NCBI RefSeq assembly: GCF_004295125.1
Contig: NZ_CP036170.1
Span: 871,501-935,500 of the forward strand
Direction: 5' to 3'
DNA length: 64,000 nt
From: [Clostridium] scindens ATCC 35704
GTDB taxonomy: Bacteria; Bacillota; Clostridia; Lachnospirales; Lachnospiraceae
A model generated the notes under the pieces. That model worked only from the letters and a program-made list of their open reading frames with translations. It was not told the origin of the DNA and did not search any database. Each line of letters opens with the position of its first letter. The first letter of the stretch is position 1. The translations under genes and the position numbers were made by a program. Positions 19,530-28,579 of this stretch are shown here, piece by piece.

Positions 19530-20543
19530 ATGATTATTGTATTGAAACCACGCACAACAAAAGAAGATATTACCCGGGTCGAGCAGATGATCAAAAGGAG
19601 GGGCCTGGACACCCACATCGTAGAAGGCCAGGAAGTGACCATCATTGGATGTATCGGGGATACGACCAAGATCGACTCTAAACCATTCGAAGTAGACTCT
19701 TCTGTAGATAAGGTCATGCATGTGCAGGAGCCGTATAAACTCGCAAACCGCGCATTCCACCCCGAGGACTCCATCATTGACGTCTCCGGAGTAAAGGTGG
19801 GCGGAGGAAATCTGGCATTGATTGCCGGCCCGTGTTCGGTAGAGTCCTATGACCAGGTGCTTGAGATTGCCAAGGCAGCTAAGGCATCCGGAGCCAACCT
19901 TTTAAGAGGCGGCGCGTTCAAGCCAAGAACCAGCCCCTATTCTTTCCAGGGACTTGGGCTGGAGGGCCTGAATATCCTCTGCGAGGTAAAGAAAGCAGTA
20001 GGGCTTCCCATCGTAACGGAACTGATGTCTCCGGAGCATCTGGACGTCTTCAACGAAAAAGTGGATCTGATCCAGATCGGCGCACGCAACATGCAGAACT
20101 TTGATCTTCTCAAGCAGCTGGGCCAGGTAGATCGGCCTATTCTCTTAAAGAGAGGCCTCAACGCCACTTACGAAGAGTGGATGATGTCCGCTGAATATAT
20201 CATGGCTTCCGGAAATGAGAATGTAATTCTCTGCGAGCGGGGAATCCGCACCTTTGAAACCTACACCCGCAATACGCTGGATCTGCAAAGTATTCCGGTT
20301 CTGCGCAAGCTGACCCATCTTCCGGTGATTGTAGACCCAAGCCATGCCGGAGGCAAGTGGTGGCTGGTTGAATCTATGGCGAAAGCCTCCATCGCTGCAG
20401 GAGCAGACGGACTTATGGTGGAGGTACACAATGCCCCGGAAAATGCGCTGTGCGACGGCGCCCAGTCATTAAAGCCCCGGAAATACGACGAACTAATCAA
20501 GGAAGTCTCCCAGATTGCCCAGGTAATCGGGAAAAGCATATAA
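19530..20543 (+). CDS. aroF: 3-deoxy-7-phosphoheptulonate synthase (DAHP synthase)
   Basis: This 337-residue enzyme makes the first committed intermediate of the shikimate pathway from phosphoenolpyruvate and erythrose-4-phosphate. Residues 1-90 are the ferredoxin-like regulatory domain of type I-beta enzymes (MIIVLKPRTTKEDITRVEQM). The barrel follows, with AGPCSVES, LRGGAFKPRTSPYSFQG, IQIGARNMQN, LLKRG and DPSHAGGK. The ATG at 19530 has GGAGG 9 bases upstream; the ATG at 19521 abuts the ribosome binding site and is rejected. The N-terminal domain suggests allosteric feedback by an aromatic product. Confidence 0.96.
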   Translation: MIIVLKPRTTKEDITRVEQMIKRRGLDTHIVEGQEVTIIGCIGDTTKIDSKPFEVDSSVDKVMHVQEPYKLANRAFHPEDSIIDVSGVKVGGGNLALIAGPCSVESYDQVLEIAKAAKASGANLLRGGAFKPRTSPYSFQGLGLEGLNILCEVKKAVGLPIVTELMSPEHLDVFNEKVDLIQIGARNMQNFDLLKQLGQVDRPILLKRGLNATYEEWMMSAEYIMASGNENVILCERGIRTFETYTRNTLDLQSIPVLRKLTHLPVIVDPSHAGGKWWLVESMAKASIAAGADGLMVEVHNAPENALCDGAQSLKPRKYDELIKEVSQIAQVIGKSI

Positions 20544-20555
20544 TAGGAGAGATCT

Positions 20556-21617
20556 ATGAAACTTATGGTAAACCTGGGAAAGGACAGCTATCCCCTCTAT
20601 ATCAAAAATAACATATTGTCTCAGGCTGCCTCTTATATCAGCGAAGTGTTTTCCGGAAGACGGATTATCATTATATCCGATGATCATGTATACCCGCTTT
20701 ACGGCAGTTCGCTCATGAAAAACCTTTCCGAGCAGTATGAGTGCCACCAGCTGGTACTCCCTCACGGCGAGGCGACCAAGAGCTTCAAGTCCCTGCCTGC
20801 CATATACACTGCCATGCTGAATGCCAAGATTACCAGAAGCGACCTGGTAATCGCATTAGGCGGAGGCGTCATTGGAGACCTGGCCGGATTTGCCGCTTCC
20901 AGTTTTCTACGCGGGGTAAGTCTGGTTCAGATTCCCACCTCCCTTCTTGCACAGGTAGACTCTTCCATCGGCGGAAAAGTCGCCGTAGACCTGCCACAGG
21001 GCAAGAACCTGGTAGGCGCGTTCTATCAGCCTTCAATGGTTCTGATCGATCCGATGGTACTGGATACGCTGAATGAACGATTTATCACCGATGGCATGGG
21101 AGAGGTAATCAAGTACGGATGCATCAAAGATGCCGATCTGTTCCATACCTTGGAATCACACGGTTCTTTCGAAAAACTGAAGGAAGAGCTGCCTGCCATC
21201 ATCTTGCGCTGTGTAGACATCAAACGGATGGTTGTAGAGAATGACCAATATGACACAGGAGAGCGTATGCTTCTGAATTTTGGGCATACCCTTGGACACA
21301 CAATTGAACAGCATTTCAACTACCAGAGGGAAAGTCACGGGGAGGCTGTTGCTATTGGCATGTTTCAGATTACCAAGCTTGCTCAGGAACAATACCTGAC
21401 TGCTCCCGGGACCGCCAAGCGTATTCTGGATGTATTGCAGACTTACGGGCTGCCTTATGAATGCGGTCTTTCACTCCAGGAACTGACAGACGCCATAGCC
21501 TTGGATAAAAAGAATCTCAATAATCTGCTGAATGTTGTCCTGCTGCGTGAAATAGGCTCCAGTTATATTCATCCTACGACTCTGGACTTTTTCAAAAAAA
21601 GTATAAGAAATATATAA
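20556..21617 (+). CDS. aroB: 3-dehydroquinate synthase
   Basis: This 353-residue NAD- and zinc-dependent enzyme closes DAHP to 3-dehydroquinate, the next step after the preceding gene. Motifs are the NAD-binding GGGVIGDLAGFAAS and the metal ligands in GMGEVIKYGCI, LNFGHTLGHTIE and SHGEAVAIGM. TAGGAGAG lies before the ATG, 12 bases after the aroF stop. Confidence 0.97.
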   Translation: MKLMVNLGKDSYPLYIKNNILSQAASYISEVFSGRRIIIISDDHVYPLYGSSLMKNLSEQYECHQLVLPHGEATKSFKSLPAIYTAMLNAKITRSDLVIALGGGVIGDLAGFAASSFLRGVSLVQIPTSLLAQVDSSIGGKVAVDLPQGKNLVGAFYQPSMVLIDPMVLDTLNERFITDGMGEVIKYGCIKDADLFHTLESHGSFEKLKEELPAIILRCVDIKRMVVENDQYDTGERMLLNFGHTLGHTIEQHFNYQRESHGEAVAIGMFQITKLAQEQYLTAPGTAKRILDVLQTYGLPYECGLSLQELTDAIALDKKNLNNLLNVVLLREIGSSYIHPTTLDFFKKSIRNI

Positions 21618-21634
21618 TTATGGAGGAATATATC

Positions 21635-22378
21635 ATGAAATTAGAAGGAAAAATTGCAATCGTAACAGGCGCGGGAAAAGGAATCGGGCGCGAGGCAGCG
21701 CTGGCAATCGCTGAAGAAGGCGCAACCGTTGTCGCTGTAGCGAGAACACAGGCTGACCTGGATGAGACGGTAAAAATGATCGAAGAAAAAGGCGGCAAGG
21801 CCGTCTCACTCTCCAGGGACCTAACGGACGGACAGCAGGTACAGTCCATGGTGGATGCGGTAGTCGGGAAATATGGCCGCATTGATATCCTGGTTAACAA
21901 CGCAGGCGGCTATCCATCCGAGATCTATGACAAGGTAAAAAAGCAGGCCATCAAGATCTGGGAATGGTCCGAGGCCCAGTGGGATCAGATCATCAAGACC
22001 AATTTAAGAATTCCGTTCCTTTGCATCAACAAGGTAGTTCCGGTAATGATCAAGCAAGGAGGCGGGAATATCGTCAGCGTATCTTCCAGAATGGGAAGAA
22101 TCGCTTCACAGATGGGAGCATATGCAGTGGCGAAAGGCGGCATTATCACATTGACCAAGACGACTGCCATCCAGACGCAGGAGTATGGCATCAAAGTCAA
22201 TGCTGTCTCCCCCGGAATTGTAGATACGCCAGGACAGCGCGTATATAACCACAACGTAGGACAGGATGATATCAAGATGGGAAGCGCCCAGGATGTGGCT
22301 AAGGCCATCCTATATCTTCTGTGCGATTCTCCGGCGGTAATGACCGGACAGTCCATCGACCTGTTCACCACGGTATAG
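21635..22378 (+). CDS. SDR-family oxidoreductase
   Basis: This 247-residue short-chain dehydrogenase has the NAD(P)-binding TGAGKGIG (residues 11-18), NNAGG (88-92) and the catalytic S150, Y163, K167 (YAVAK). GGAGG precedes the ATG. It lies 17 bases after aroB and is probably cotranscribed. Most shikimate dehydrogenases are AroE-type rather than SDRs, so a role in aromatic biosynthesis is only a contextual guess; FabG-like or hydroxysteroid/quinate-type substrates are also possible. Confidence 0.87.
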   Translation: MKLEGKIAIVTGAGKGIGREAALAIAEEGATVVAVARTQADLDETVKMIEEKGGKAVSLSRDLTDGQQVQSMVDAVVGKYGRIDILVNNAGGYPSEIYDKVKKQAIKIWEWSEAQWDQIIKTNLRIPFLCINKVVPVMIKQGGGNIVSVSSRMGRIASQMGAYAVAKGGIITLTKTTAIQTQEYGIKVNAVSPGIVDTPGQRVYNHNVGQDDIKMGSAQDVAKAILYLLCDSPAVMTGQSIDLFTTV

Positions 22379-22418
22379 TCCTAGATACGAAGGCATGAAA
22401 TGTCAGTTTAACATAAAC

Positions 22419-23450
22419 CTACCATATATTCAGCACATGCTGCATGCCAAGGCTTACCAGGGTGATTCCGATCCAGCAGGCCATGCCCATAAGAATCGGC
22501 TTTCCTCCTGTCTTAACCAGCTTGATGATGTTTGTGTGCAGTCCTATGGCTGCCATTGCCATGATAATGAAGAACTTGGACAATTCCTTCAGCGGAGCGA
22601 ACACTTCCATAGGCACGCCTACAGCCGCTGCAATCGTCGTGATGATGGATGCGCCGATAAAGAACAGGATGAAGAAAGGGAATACCTGCTTGATGGATAC
22701 CTGTCCGCCACCCTCTTCTTCCGCTTTGTAAGTCCGGAATACGGCAAGCGCTAAAGTGATGGGGATAATTGCCAGCGTCCTGGTAAGCTTTACCGTAACC
22801 GCCTTGTCAAGCGTGGCATTTCCCAGCGCATACATGCTGTCCCAGGTGGACGCCGCCGCTGTAACGGACGAAGTGTCATTGATCGCGGTACCCGCGAAGA
22901 TTCCAAAAGCCTCGCCGGAATTCTGGGAGAATCCCAGAAACGCGCCCAGTGTAGGAAATAAGATTGCCGCAAGTACGTTGAAGAAGAAGATAACCGAAAT
23001 CGCCTGGGCCACTTCCTCATCGTCCGCGTCAATGACAGGCGCCGTAGCCGCAATCGCGGAACCGCCGCATATAGAAGATCCAACTCCCACCAAGGTAGAT
23101 ATTTTACCCGGAATATGCATCACTCTGTGAAGCACATAGGCAATTACCAGGGAAGTGGTAATTGTAGATATAATAATCGGCAGGGACTGCCTGCCCGTCT
23201 TAAAGATTACCTCCAGATTCAGCCCGAATCCCAGCAGGACTACGGCGTACTGGAGTATCTTCTTAGAAGTATACTTGATGCCGCTCTCCAATGCGGACTT
23301 GTCCTTAATCATCAACGTAATTACCATGCCCGCGATAATCGCGATCACCGGGCCGCCGATAATCGGGAACTTCTTGCCCAGCAGCCAGGAGGGCACAGCA
23401 ATGCACAGGCATGCCAGCATGCCCTTCCAGTTTTTCTTAATAAAATCCAT
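22419..23450 (-). CDS. YeiH family putative sulfate exporter (UPF0324)
   Basis: This 343-residue integral membrane protein has about ten helices. Family features are LLGFGLNLEVIFKTG, VGVGSSICGGSAIAATAPVI, FAGTAINDTSSVTAAA and the C-terminal MAAIGLHTNIIKL. It converges with the SDR gene (40-base gap) and diverges from a LysR regulator, the same pairing as yeiH/yeiE in E. coli. The substrate assignment is by family only. Confidence 0.9.
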   Translation of the reverse strand: MDFIKKNWKGMLACLCIAVPSWLLGKKFPIIGGPVIAIIAGMVITLMIKDKSALESGIKYTSKKILQYAVVLLGFGLNLEVIFKTGRQSLPIIISTITTSLVIAYVLHRVMHIPGKISTLVGVGSSICGGSAIAATAPVIDADDEEVAQAISVIFFFNVLAAILFPTLGAFLGFSQNSGEAFGIFAGTAINDTSSVTAAASTWDSMYALGNATLDKAVTVKLTRTLAIIPITLALAVFRTYKAEEEGGGQVSIKQVFPFFILFFIGASIITTIAAAVGVPMEVFAPLKELSKFFIIMAMAAIGLHTNIIKLVKTGGKPILMGMACWIGITLVSLGMQHVLNIW

Positions 23451-23553
23451 GTTTATCCTCCACTCTATCTATATTCTCGTTTAAATTCCTAGAAAATAAT
23501 ACCATGCGAATATAATCATGTAAAATTATTATTATTTATTTATTCATAAGAAT

Positions 23554-23572
23554 ATGTTATGGTATATAACAT
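23554..23572. promoter_or_regulatory. Inverted repeat, candidate LysR-type operator
   Basis: ATGTTAT-5 bases-ATAACAT lies in the AT-rich intergenic region between yeiH and the LysR gene, 35 bases from the regulator's ATG. The 7-base arms are exact. LysR regulators typically bind such dyads in divergent promoters. Confidence 0.5.
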
Positions 23573-23606
23573 AAAGGATTCTACCATTCTATTGAAAGGA
23601 GACGTC

Positions 23607-24491
23607 ATGCTAGACAACCGTACCATTACATTTTTAACTGTATGCAAGGAAATGAATTATACCCGGGCTGCCGAGAAGCTTAATATTTCCCAGCCTGCCG
23701 TATCCCAGCACATCCAGTATATGGAGGACTATTATGGCGTCAGGCTTTTTCGCTTCATCGGCAAGAAACTGATCCTGACGGATGCAGGAAGACTGCTTCA
23801 GCGTTCCCTTACAGCCTTCCACAATAACGAGATCTACCTGAAGGAGCAGCTGTCCTTCATCAACGATAAGAAACAGACGCTGCGGTTCGGCGCTACGCTG
23901 ACGGTGGGCGATTTTATGATCGCAAGGCCTCTGTCAGACTTTCTCTCCAAACATAAGGGCGCTGATATCTCCGTCACTGTGGCAAACACTAAGGAGCTGC
24001 TGCAGAAGTTAGATTCCGGGGAAATCGACTTTGCCATCCTGGAGGGGGATTACCCCAAGACCCTTTATAACCATCAGCCTTATATTATCGATAACTTTAT
24101 TCCCATTTGCGGAAAAAAATATCCGTTTGCCGCACCGCCTGCCCGGCTGTCCGATCTGATTGGCGAGCGCCTGATCTTGCGCGAATCCGGCTCCGGCACC
24201 AGGATGATCCTGGAGCACATGCTGATTGAAAATGGCATTAGCCTGGAGGATTTCTCCAATGTAATTACCATCGGGAATATGAACGCTATCAAGGATATGG
24301 TCATTGCCGGCTGCGGCATTACCTTCCTTTATGAAACCGCTGTGCTAAAGGAACTGCGATCAGGAATAATAAAGAAGCTGGACTTGGCTGACTGCCGCAT
24401 CCAGCATGAGATTTCAATCGTCTGGAAAAGGGACAATCTGTTCGAAGACTCGTTCAAAGAACTTTTTGAAGATTTATTCCAAATTTGTTAA
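23607..24491 (+). CDS. LysR-family transcriptional regulator
   Basis: This is a 294-residue regulator. The winged HTH is at residues 1-60 (FLTVCKEMNYTRAAEKLNISQPAVSQHIQYMED), followed by the two-lobed effector domain (LRFGATLTVGDFMI, DFAILEGDYP, LRESGSGTRMILE). The ATG at 23607 has AAAGGAG upstream. It diverges from the YeiH exporter and probably controls it in response to a small molecule, possibly a sulfur compound. Confidence 0.92.
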   Translation: MLDNRTITFLTVCKEMNYTRAAEKLNISQPAVSQHIQYMEDYYGVRLFRFIGKKLILTDAGRLLQRSLTAFHNNEIYLKEQLSFINDKKQTLRFGATLTVGDFMIARPLSDFLSKHKGADISVTVANTKELLQKLDSGEIDFAILEGDYPKTLYNHQPYIIDNFIPICGKKYPFAAPPARLSDLIGERLILRESGSGTRMILEHMLIENGISLEDFSNVITIGNMNAIKDMVIAGCGITFLYETAVLKELRSGIIKKLDLADCRIQHEISIVWKRDNLFEDSFKELFEDLFQIC

Positions 24492-24594
24492 CAAATAGTT
24501 CTCATTTTCATCACGGTTTTATCACATTTTCCTTCTATACTAATAATTGTTCAGAAGAACAACACTTAAAAATCTTTTTCATAACTTTTTCCTC

Positions 24595-24628
24595 AGGACT
24601 GCACTCCTCCCAAATTGCAGTCCTTTTT
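24595..24628 (+). terminator. Rho-independent terminator
   Basis: AGGACTGCA pairs exactly with TGCAGTCCT over a 10-base loop and is followed by TTTTT. It ends the LysR transcript. Confidence 0.8.
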
Positions 24629-24713
24629 AATTGGCAAATACGCCAGGAGCGATGTCTCCTTCCAGCGTTACCTCTTCCGGAGGGATTCTTGCCATAATCC
24701 GGAGCCCATATAC
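24627..24713 (-). pseudogene. Short C-terminal coding remnant
   Basis: The minus strand has a frame reading RIMARIPPEEVTLEGDIAPG then VFAN and a TAA (24627-24629). It begins right after the stop of the sugar-binding lipoprotein gene and ends at the shared hairpin. The composition looks like true protein, but there is no start or ribosome binding site of its own. I do not recognise the parent gene. Confidence 0.3.
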
Positions 24714-24715
24714 TC

Positions 24716-25774
24716 CTATTTATTCTTATAATCAATAAACTCTTGTACATTATCAGCCGTAACAGGGGAGTGAGGCACGCGCACATATTGCCCTTTAAGT
24801 TCTGGCACTTCTTGCTTAGGATCTTTTCCTTCGGCACAGGCGCATGCAATTCCCAGGATGCTTTCCGCCTGCCCTCTGGCATCATTCATAACCGTCCCCT
24901 CCATCTCTCCTTTGATAATCTTTTCCAGTCCATCCTCCGTCCCGTCTATGCCTACTACGATAGGGCCGTTTCCGCCGGACATCCCATTCTCTACCAGCGC
25001 TTCTATGGCTCCCATCGCCATCTCGTCGTTATTGCTTAAGACCACTTCTATCTGGCTTCCATACTGGCCAATCCATTCCTGCATCAATTCATACGCGGGA
25101 GACCGCATCCAGTTACCGGTTCCGCTGGCAAGCTTCTCCGTGACGATCCCTTCCTTCAAGATCGTTTTCACAGAATACTCTGTGCGGATCAGGGAATCTT
25201 GATGAACCTGCTCGCCTTCCAGCATTACATACTGGAGTTTTCCATCTCCGTTCTTGTCTATCCGGGACTCCTGGCTCTTCCAGGCATCTGCCACGATCTG
25301 CCCCTCTAACTCTCCTGCTTCCCTGGCATCCGTCCCCACATAATAGGTCTGATTCCAGATTGCCATATCCTCCTCCACCGGCTCGCGGTTAAAGAAGATA
25401 ATGGGAATGCCTGCTTCCTTCGCCTTATCCACGATCACTGCCGCTACCGTACGGTCTACCATGTTCACGCAGATCGCGTCATACCCTTTTCTGATAAAGT
25501 CGTCCACCTGGTCATTCTGGCTGCTCTGGCTGTTCTTTGCGTCCGCAATATTCACAACCACCTTTTTCCCCAGTTTCTCTTCCTTATCCTTGATTGCATT
25601 CTCCAGAGAAGCGCAGAGGGATGAGATGAATGCATCATCCCCTCGGTATATGGCCACTCCGATCTTTATTCCCGTCTTCTCTTCCTTCTTTTCAGTTCCT
25701 GCACATCCGGCCATCATAGCCGCCAGACACAGCGCCAGACAGATTCTGGCTATCCTGGATTTCATCTTTTTCAT
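24716..25774 (-). CDS. Sugar ABC transporter substrate-binding lipoprotein (MglB-like)
   Basis: This 352-residue periplasmic-binding-type protein has a signal peptide and lipobox (AAMMAGC, lipid on C24). The body is the galactose/glucose-binding family fold, with FFNREPVEED, a calcium-loop-like DKNGDGKLQYVMLEG and LSNNDEMAMGAIEALV. It is similar in layout to the MglB encoded at 33143-34225 but clearly divergent. It is the last gene of the two-component operon, so it may feed the sensor or a shared permease rather than its own transporter. Confidence 0.88.
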   Translation of the reverse strand: MKKMKSRIARICLALCLAAMMAGCAGTEKKEEKTGIKIGVAIYRGDDAFISSLCASLENAIKDKEEKLGKKVVVNIADAKNSQSSQNDQVDDFIRKGYDAICVNMVDRTVAAVIVDKAKEAGIPIIFFNREPVEEDMAIWNQTYYVGTDAREAGELEGQIVADAWKSQESRIDKNGDGKLQYVMLEGEQVHQDSLIRTEYSVKTILKEGIVTEKLASGTGNWMRSPAYELMQEWIGQYGSQIEVVLSNNDEMAMGAIEALVENGMSGGNGPIVVGIDGTEDGLEKIIKGEMEGTVMNDARGQAESILGIACACAEGKDPKQEVPELKGQYVRVPHSPVTADNVQEFIDYKNK

Positions 25775-25786
25775 AACATTCCCTCT

Positions 25787-26761
25787 TTACTGAACAAATG
25801 GAAACAACAGCCTCTGGTTCTCTGTGGTGTAGATGCTTTTTCCGTCAATAACGGAAAAGTCTATTTCCCTTTCTCTGCCTACATCCGGCAGATCTATGCC
25901 AAGCGCCTTTACCGTGCTTAAATAGCCGGCGCTATATTCACTGGAGACTCCGATCGCGCTGATCTTTCCCTCTTCAAGATAAGAGATAATCTGGTTGGAC
26001 TTTCCAATCCCATAGACCCTCGTATCACCTAAGGCAAGTCCTTCCTTCTTGATCTTTCCGCACAGTTCCAGTTGAATGGTGCCAAACGTAATGATGGCCG
26101 ATACGTCCGTCCTTTTCAAGATCTCTGGTACGGTTCCCGCCCATTTCTGCTCAGCCGCTGTCATCGAATATTCTTCTACTATGGCATTCTGATCCTTAAG
26201 ATAGTCCTTCACTCCCTGACAGGCTTCCTCTATATCCGCATAATTCATATCCGACTTAAGCAGCAGTATCTTCCCGCCGCTTCCCACATCTTTCTGCACC
26301 TTGCGGGCAAGTTCCTCTCCCATCTTATGGTAGTCTACATGGACTCTTTCGATATCCTTTGCCGCCTCATCCCGTATCCAGGAATTGATCTGGACTACCG
26401 GAACCTTTTTTCCGACCTTCTTAAGTTCCTGCGCTACTTTTTTATCATCCAGCGGCTCGATCAGTATGGCCTCCGCTCCATTCTCCACTTCCTTCTCAAT
26501 CAGCCTCTTCTGTTCTTTTGCTGTTATGGCTGGATCAAAGGCAGTTGCCGTGATCTCGCACTTATAGTCTTTGGCCGCCTGATCAATCCCCTGCTTGGCC
26601 GCCTGCTGAGTTTCATCCACCGAATTGCTTCGATAGAGATAGGATATCTGTCGGATATGCTCTTCCTCCTGCCTGGGCAGCCCGTCCCACCCAAAGATGA
26701 ACCAGGCGAAGAGTATCGCCCCTGCTGCTATCAGAAGCGCATATTTACGGTTCTTACTCAC
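25787..26761 (-). CDS. Membrane-anchored sugar-binding sensor protein
   Basis: This 324-residue protein has one N-terminal membrane helix (YALLIAAGAILFAWFIFG) without a lipobox, followed by a type I periplasmic-binding fold (LYRSNSVDETQQAAKQGIDQA, AILIEPLDDKKVAQEL, VHVDYHKMGEELARKV). I choose the GTG at 26761, with GGAGGT 7 bases upstream, over an ATG that overlaps that site. It overlaps the reconstructed kinase gene by 8 bases. Such proteins next to YesM-type kinases act as extracytoplasmic ligand sensors. Confidence 0.83.
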   Translation of the reverse strand: MSKNRKYALLIAAGAILFAWFIFGWDGLPRQEEEHIRQISYLYRSNSVDETQQAAKQGIDQAAKDYKCEITATAFDPAITAKEQKRLIEKEVENGAEAILIEPLDDKKVAQELKKVGKKVPVVQINSWIRDEAAKDIERVHVDYHKMGEELARKVQKDVGSGGKILLLKSDMNYADIEEACQGVKDYLKDQNAIVEEYSMTAAEQKWAGTVPEILKRTDVSAIITFGTIQLELCGKIKKEGLALGDTRVYGIGKSNQIISYLEEGKISAIGVSSEYSAGYLSTVKALGIDLPDVGREREIDFSVIDGKSIYTTENQRLLFPFVQ

Positions 26762-28567
26762 GCCGGCCACCTCCATCCTGCTCCATCTCCCCGACGGTTC
26801 GCGCCGGAATATAGATTCTTATCCTTGTTCCTTCATCCGGCTCGCTCTCCACTTCCATGCCATAATTCTGGCCAAAGTAAAGCCGTATCCGTTCCTGCAC
26901 GTTGTGGAAGCCTATGCCTGAACCTTTCCCTCTGCCGGATTTCCAAGTTCGTCCACCTGCTCCTGCGTCATTCCCGGTCCATTGTCTTCTATCTCGATAT
27001 ACAGGGTTGCCTCATTTACATAAGCGTGGATAAATATCCTGCCGTCCCCATCCATATATTCCATTCCGTGGTAGATGGAATTTTCCACGAGGGGCTGCAC
27101 GATCAGCTTGATCGTGGCGCACAGCGCCGCCTCCGGCTCCATCCGGATCTCGTAATCGAATTTGTTTTTATATCGCACCTTCTGAATGATCAGATAATTC
27201 TCAGCATGCTGCAGTTCCTGGGCCACGGTTATGATATTCTTGCCTTTGCTCAGGCTGATCCTGAATAGCCTGGCAAGCGCGGTTACCATGTCGATCGCGT
27301 CCTCGTACCGCTCGTTTTCAATCATCCATATGATAGAATCCAGCGTATTATAAAGGAAATGCGGATTTATCTGGGACTGAAGGGCAGACATCTCGCTTTT
27401 TCGCTTGTCCTCCTGTTCCTTCACTATATCGTCCATCAGTTTCTTCATATTGTCAGCCATGGACTGAAGCGTCTCTCCCAGATGCCGGATCTCATAAGTG
27501 CCTCCTATTTTCACCGTCGCGTTCAGGTTGCTTTTTTCCAGCTTCCTCACCGACCGTTCCAACTGCTTGATGGGATCGGCCACCCTGGAAGAGATAAACA
27601 TATTTACAAAAATCAATATGATAATTCCTATGATTGCCACGATCCAGATAAACTGGCTGTTCTGCATATAAGTCGTCGTAATATCCGAAGTCGGGGATAC
27701 GCCGATGATTTTCCATCCCGTATATCCCACCGTCTTAACCGTGATCTGCCGTTCTTTTCCTTCAAACCTTTCCACATGGCTGCCTTCCGAATACCTGGCT
27801 GCCTTCTTGTTATTCTCCTTAATGATTCCTCCGTATATCAACTGCTGGCGCGGGTGGTAAATCAGTTCCCCATTGCGGTCGATAATATACACGTAACCGG
27901 ATTCTCCCAAGTCCACGTTCTTGCAGATCTGCTCAATCCCGGTAAAATTCATGTTAACCAGCATCACGCCGTGCACGATCTCTCCATCTTTGGTCATCTC
28001 TACAGAACGGCTTAAGGATACGACCCAGTGATAGATATTGTCAGAATTAACGAAAAGATTCTCTACATGAGGCGCTGAAAAATGTACATTCTCAATCTGC
28101 TCGTTGGCCTTTGTGAACCAATCTTCAGATACCGGGTCGGCATTCGGCTTTGTCCGGCTTAACGGCTGGGCGGCGATCAAGTCCCCGTCATCGCTGAAAA
28201 TCGCCACGCTCACCAGGGAGGACACGTTGGCATCATACAGCAGCTTCATCTGGTCGCTGACACTCTCCATGCTGTCCTTTCCAAAGTCCGTATTCTTGAT
28301 GATACTGTAATACATGGTATTGGAAATGCTCATCATGTTGTGAAGATAGGTGTCCAGATTAAGGTTCATCTGATCCAGGACATTCTTGTTATTGATGATC
28401 GCCAATCGTTCCGTTGATTTTACGAACCTCTGGGAAAAGCCTGCCGCCACCCCGATCATGACGGCGACCGAGGCCAACGTAAAAGATAGGGACAGTATGA
28501 ACTGCAGGCTCCTTTTCCGGTATATATTTTTTACTTTTTCCAGTAAACCGATTACTTTATCCGCCAT
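26754..28567 (-). pseudogene. YesM-type sensor histidine kinase, frameshifted in the ATPase domain
   Basis: The uninterrupted frame ends at a TAG (26912-26914). It carries two membrane helices (about residues 20-45 and 310-335), an extracellular dCache-like sensor, HAMP, the His_kinase motif QSQINPHFLYNTLD and the N box VENSIYHGMEY and G1 box EDNGPGM. After ELGNP the protein derails. One base to the side, the sequence continues as GRGKGSGIGFHNVQERIRLYF, the G2 box, to a TAA at 26754-26756 that couples with the next gene. Insertion of one base in CCGG near 26935-26938 restores a 604-residue kinase. This is either a real frameshift or a sequencing error. Confidence 0.87.
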
Positions 28568-28579
28568 AGTATTCCTCTG

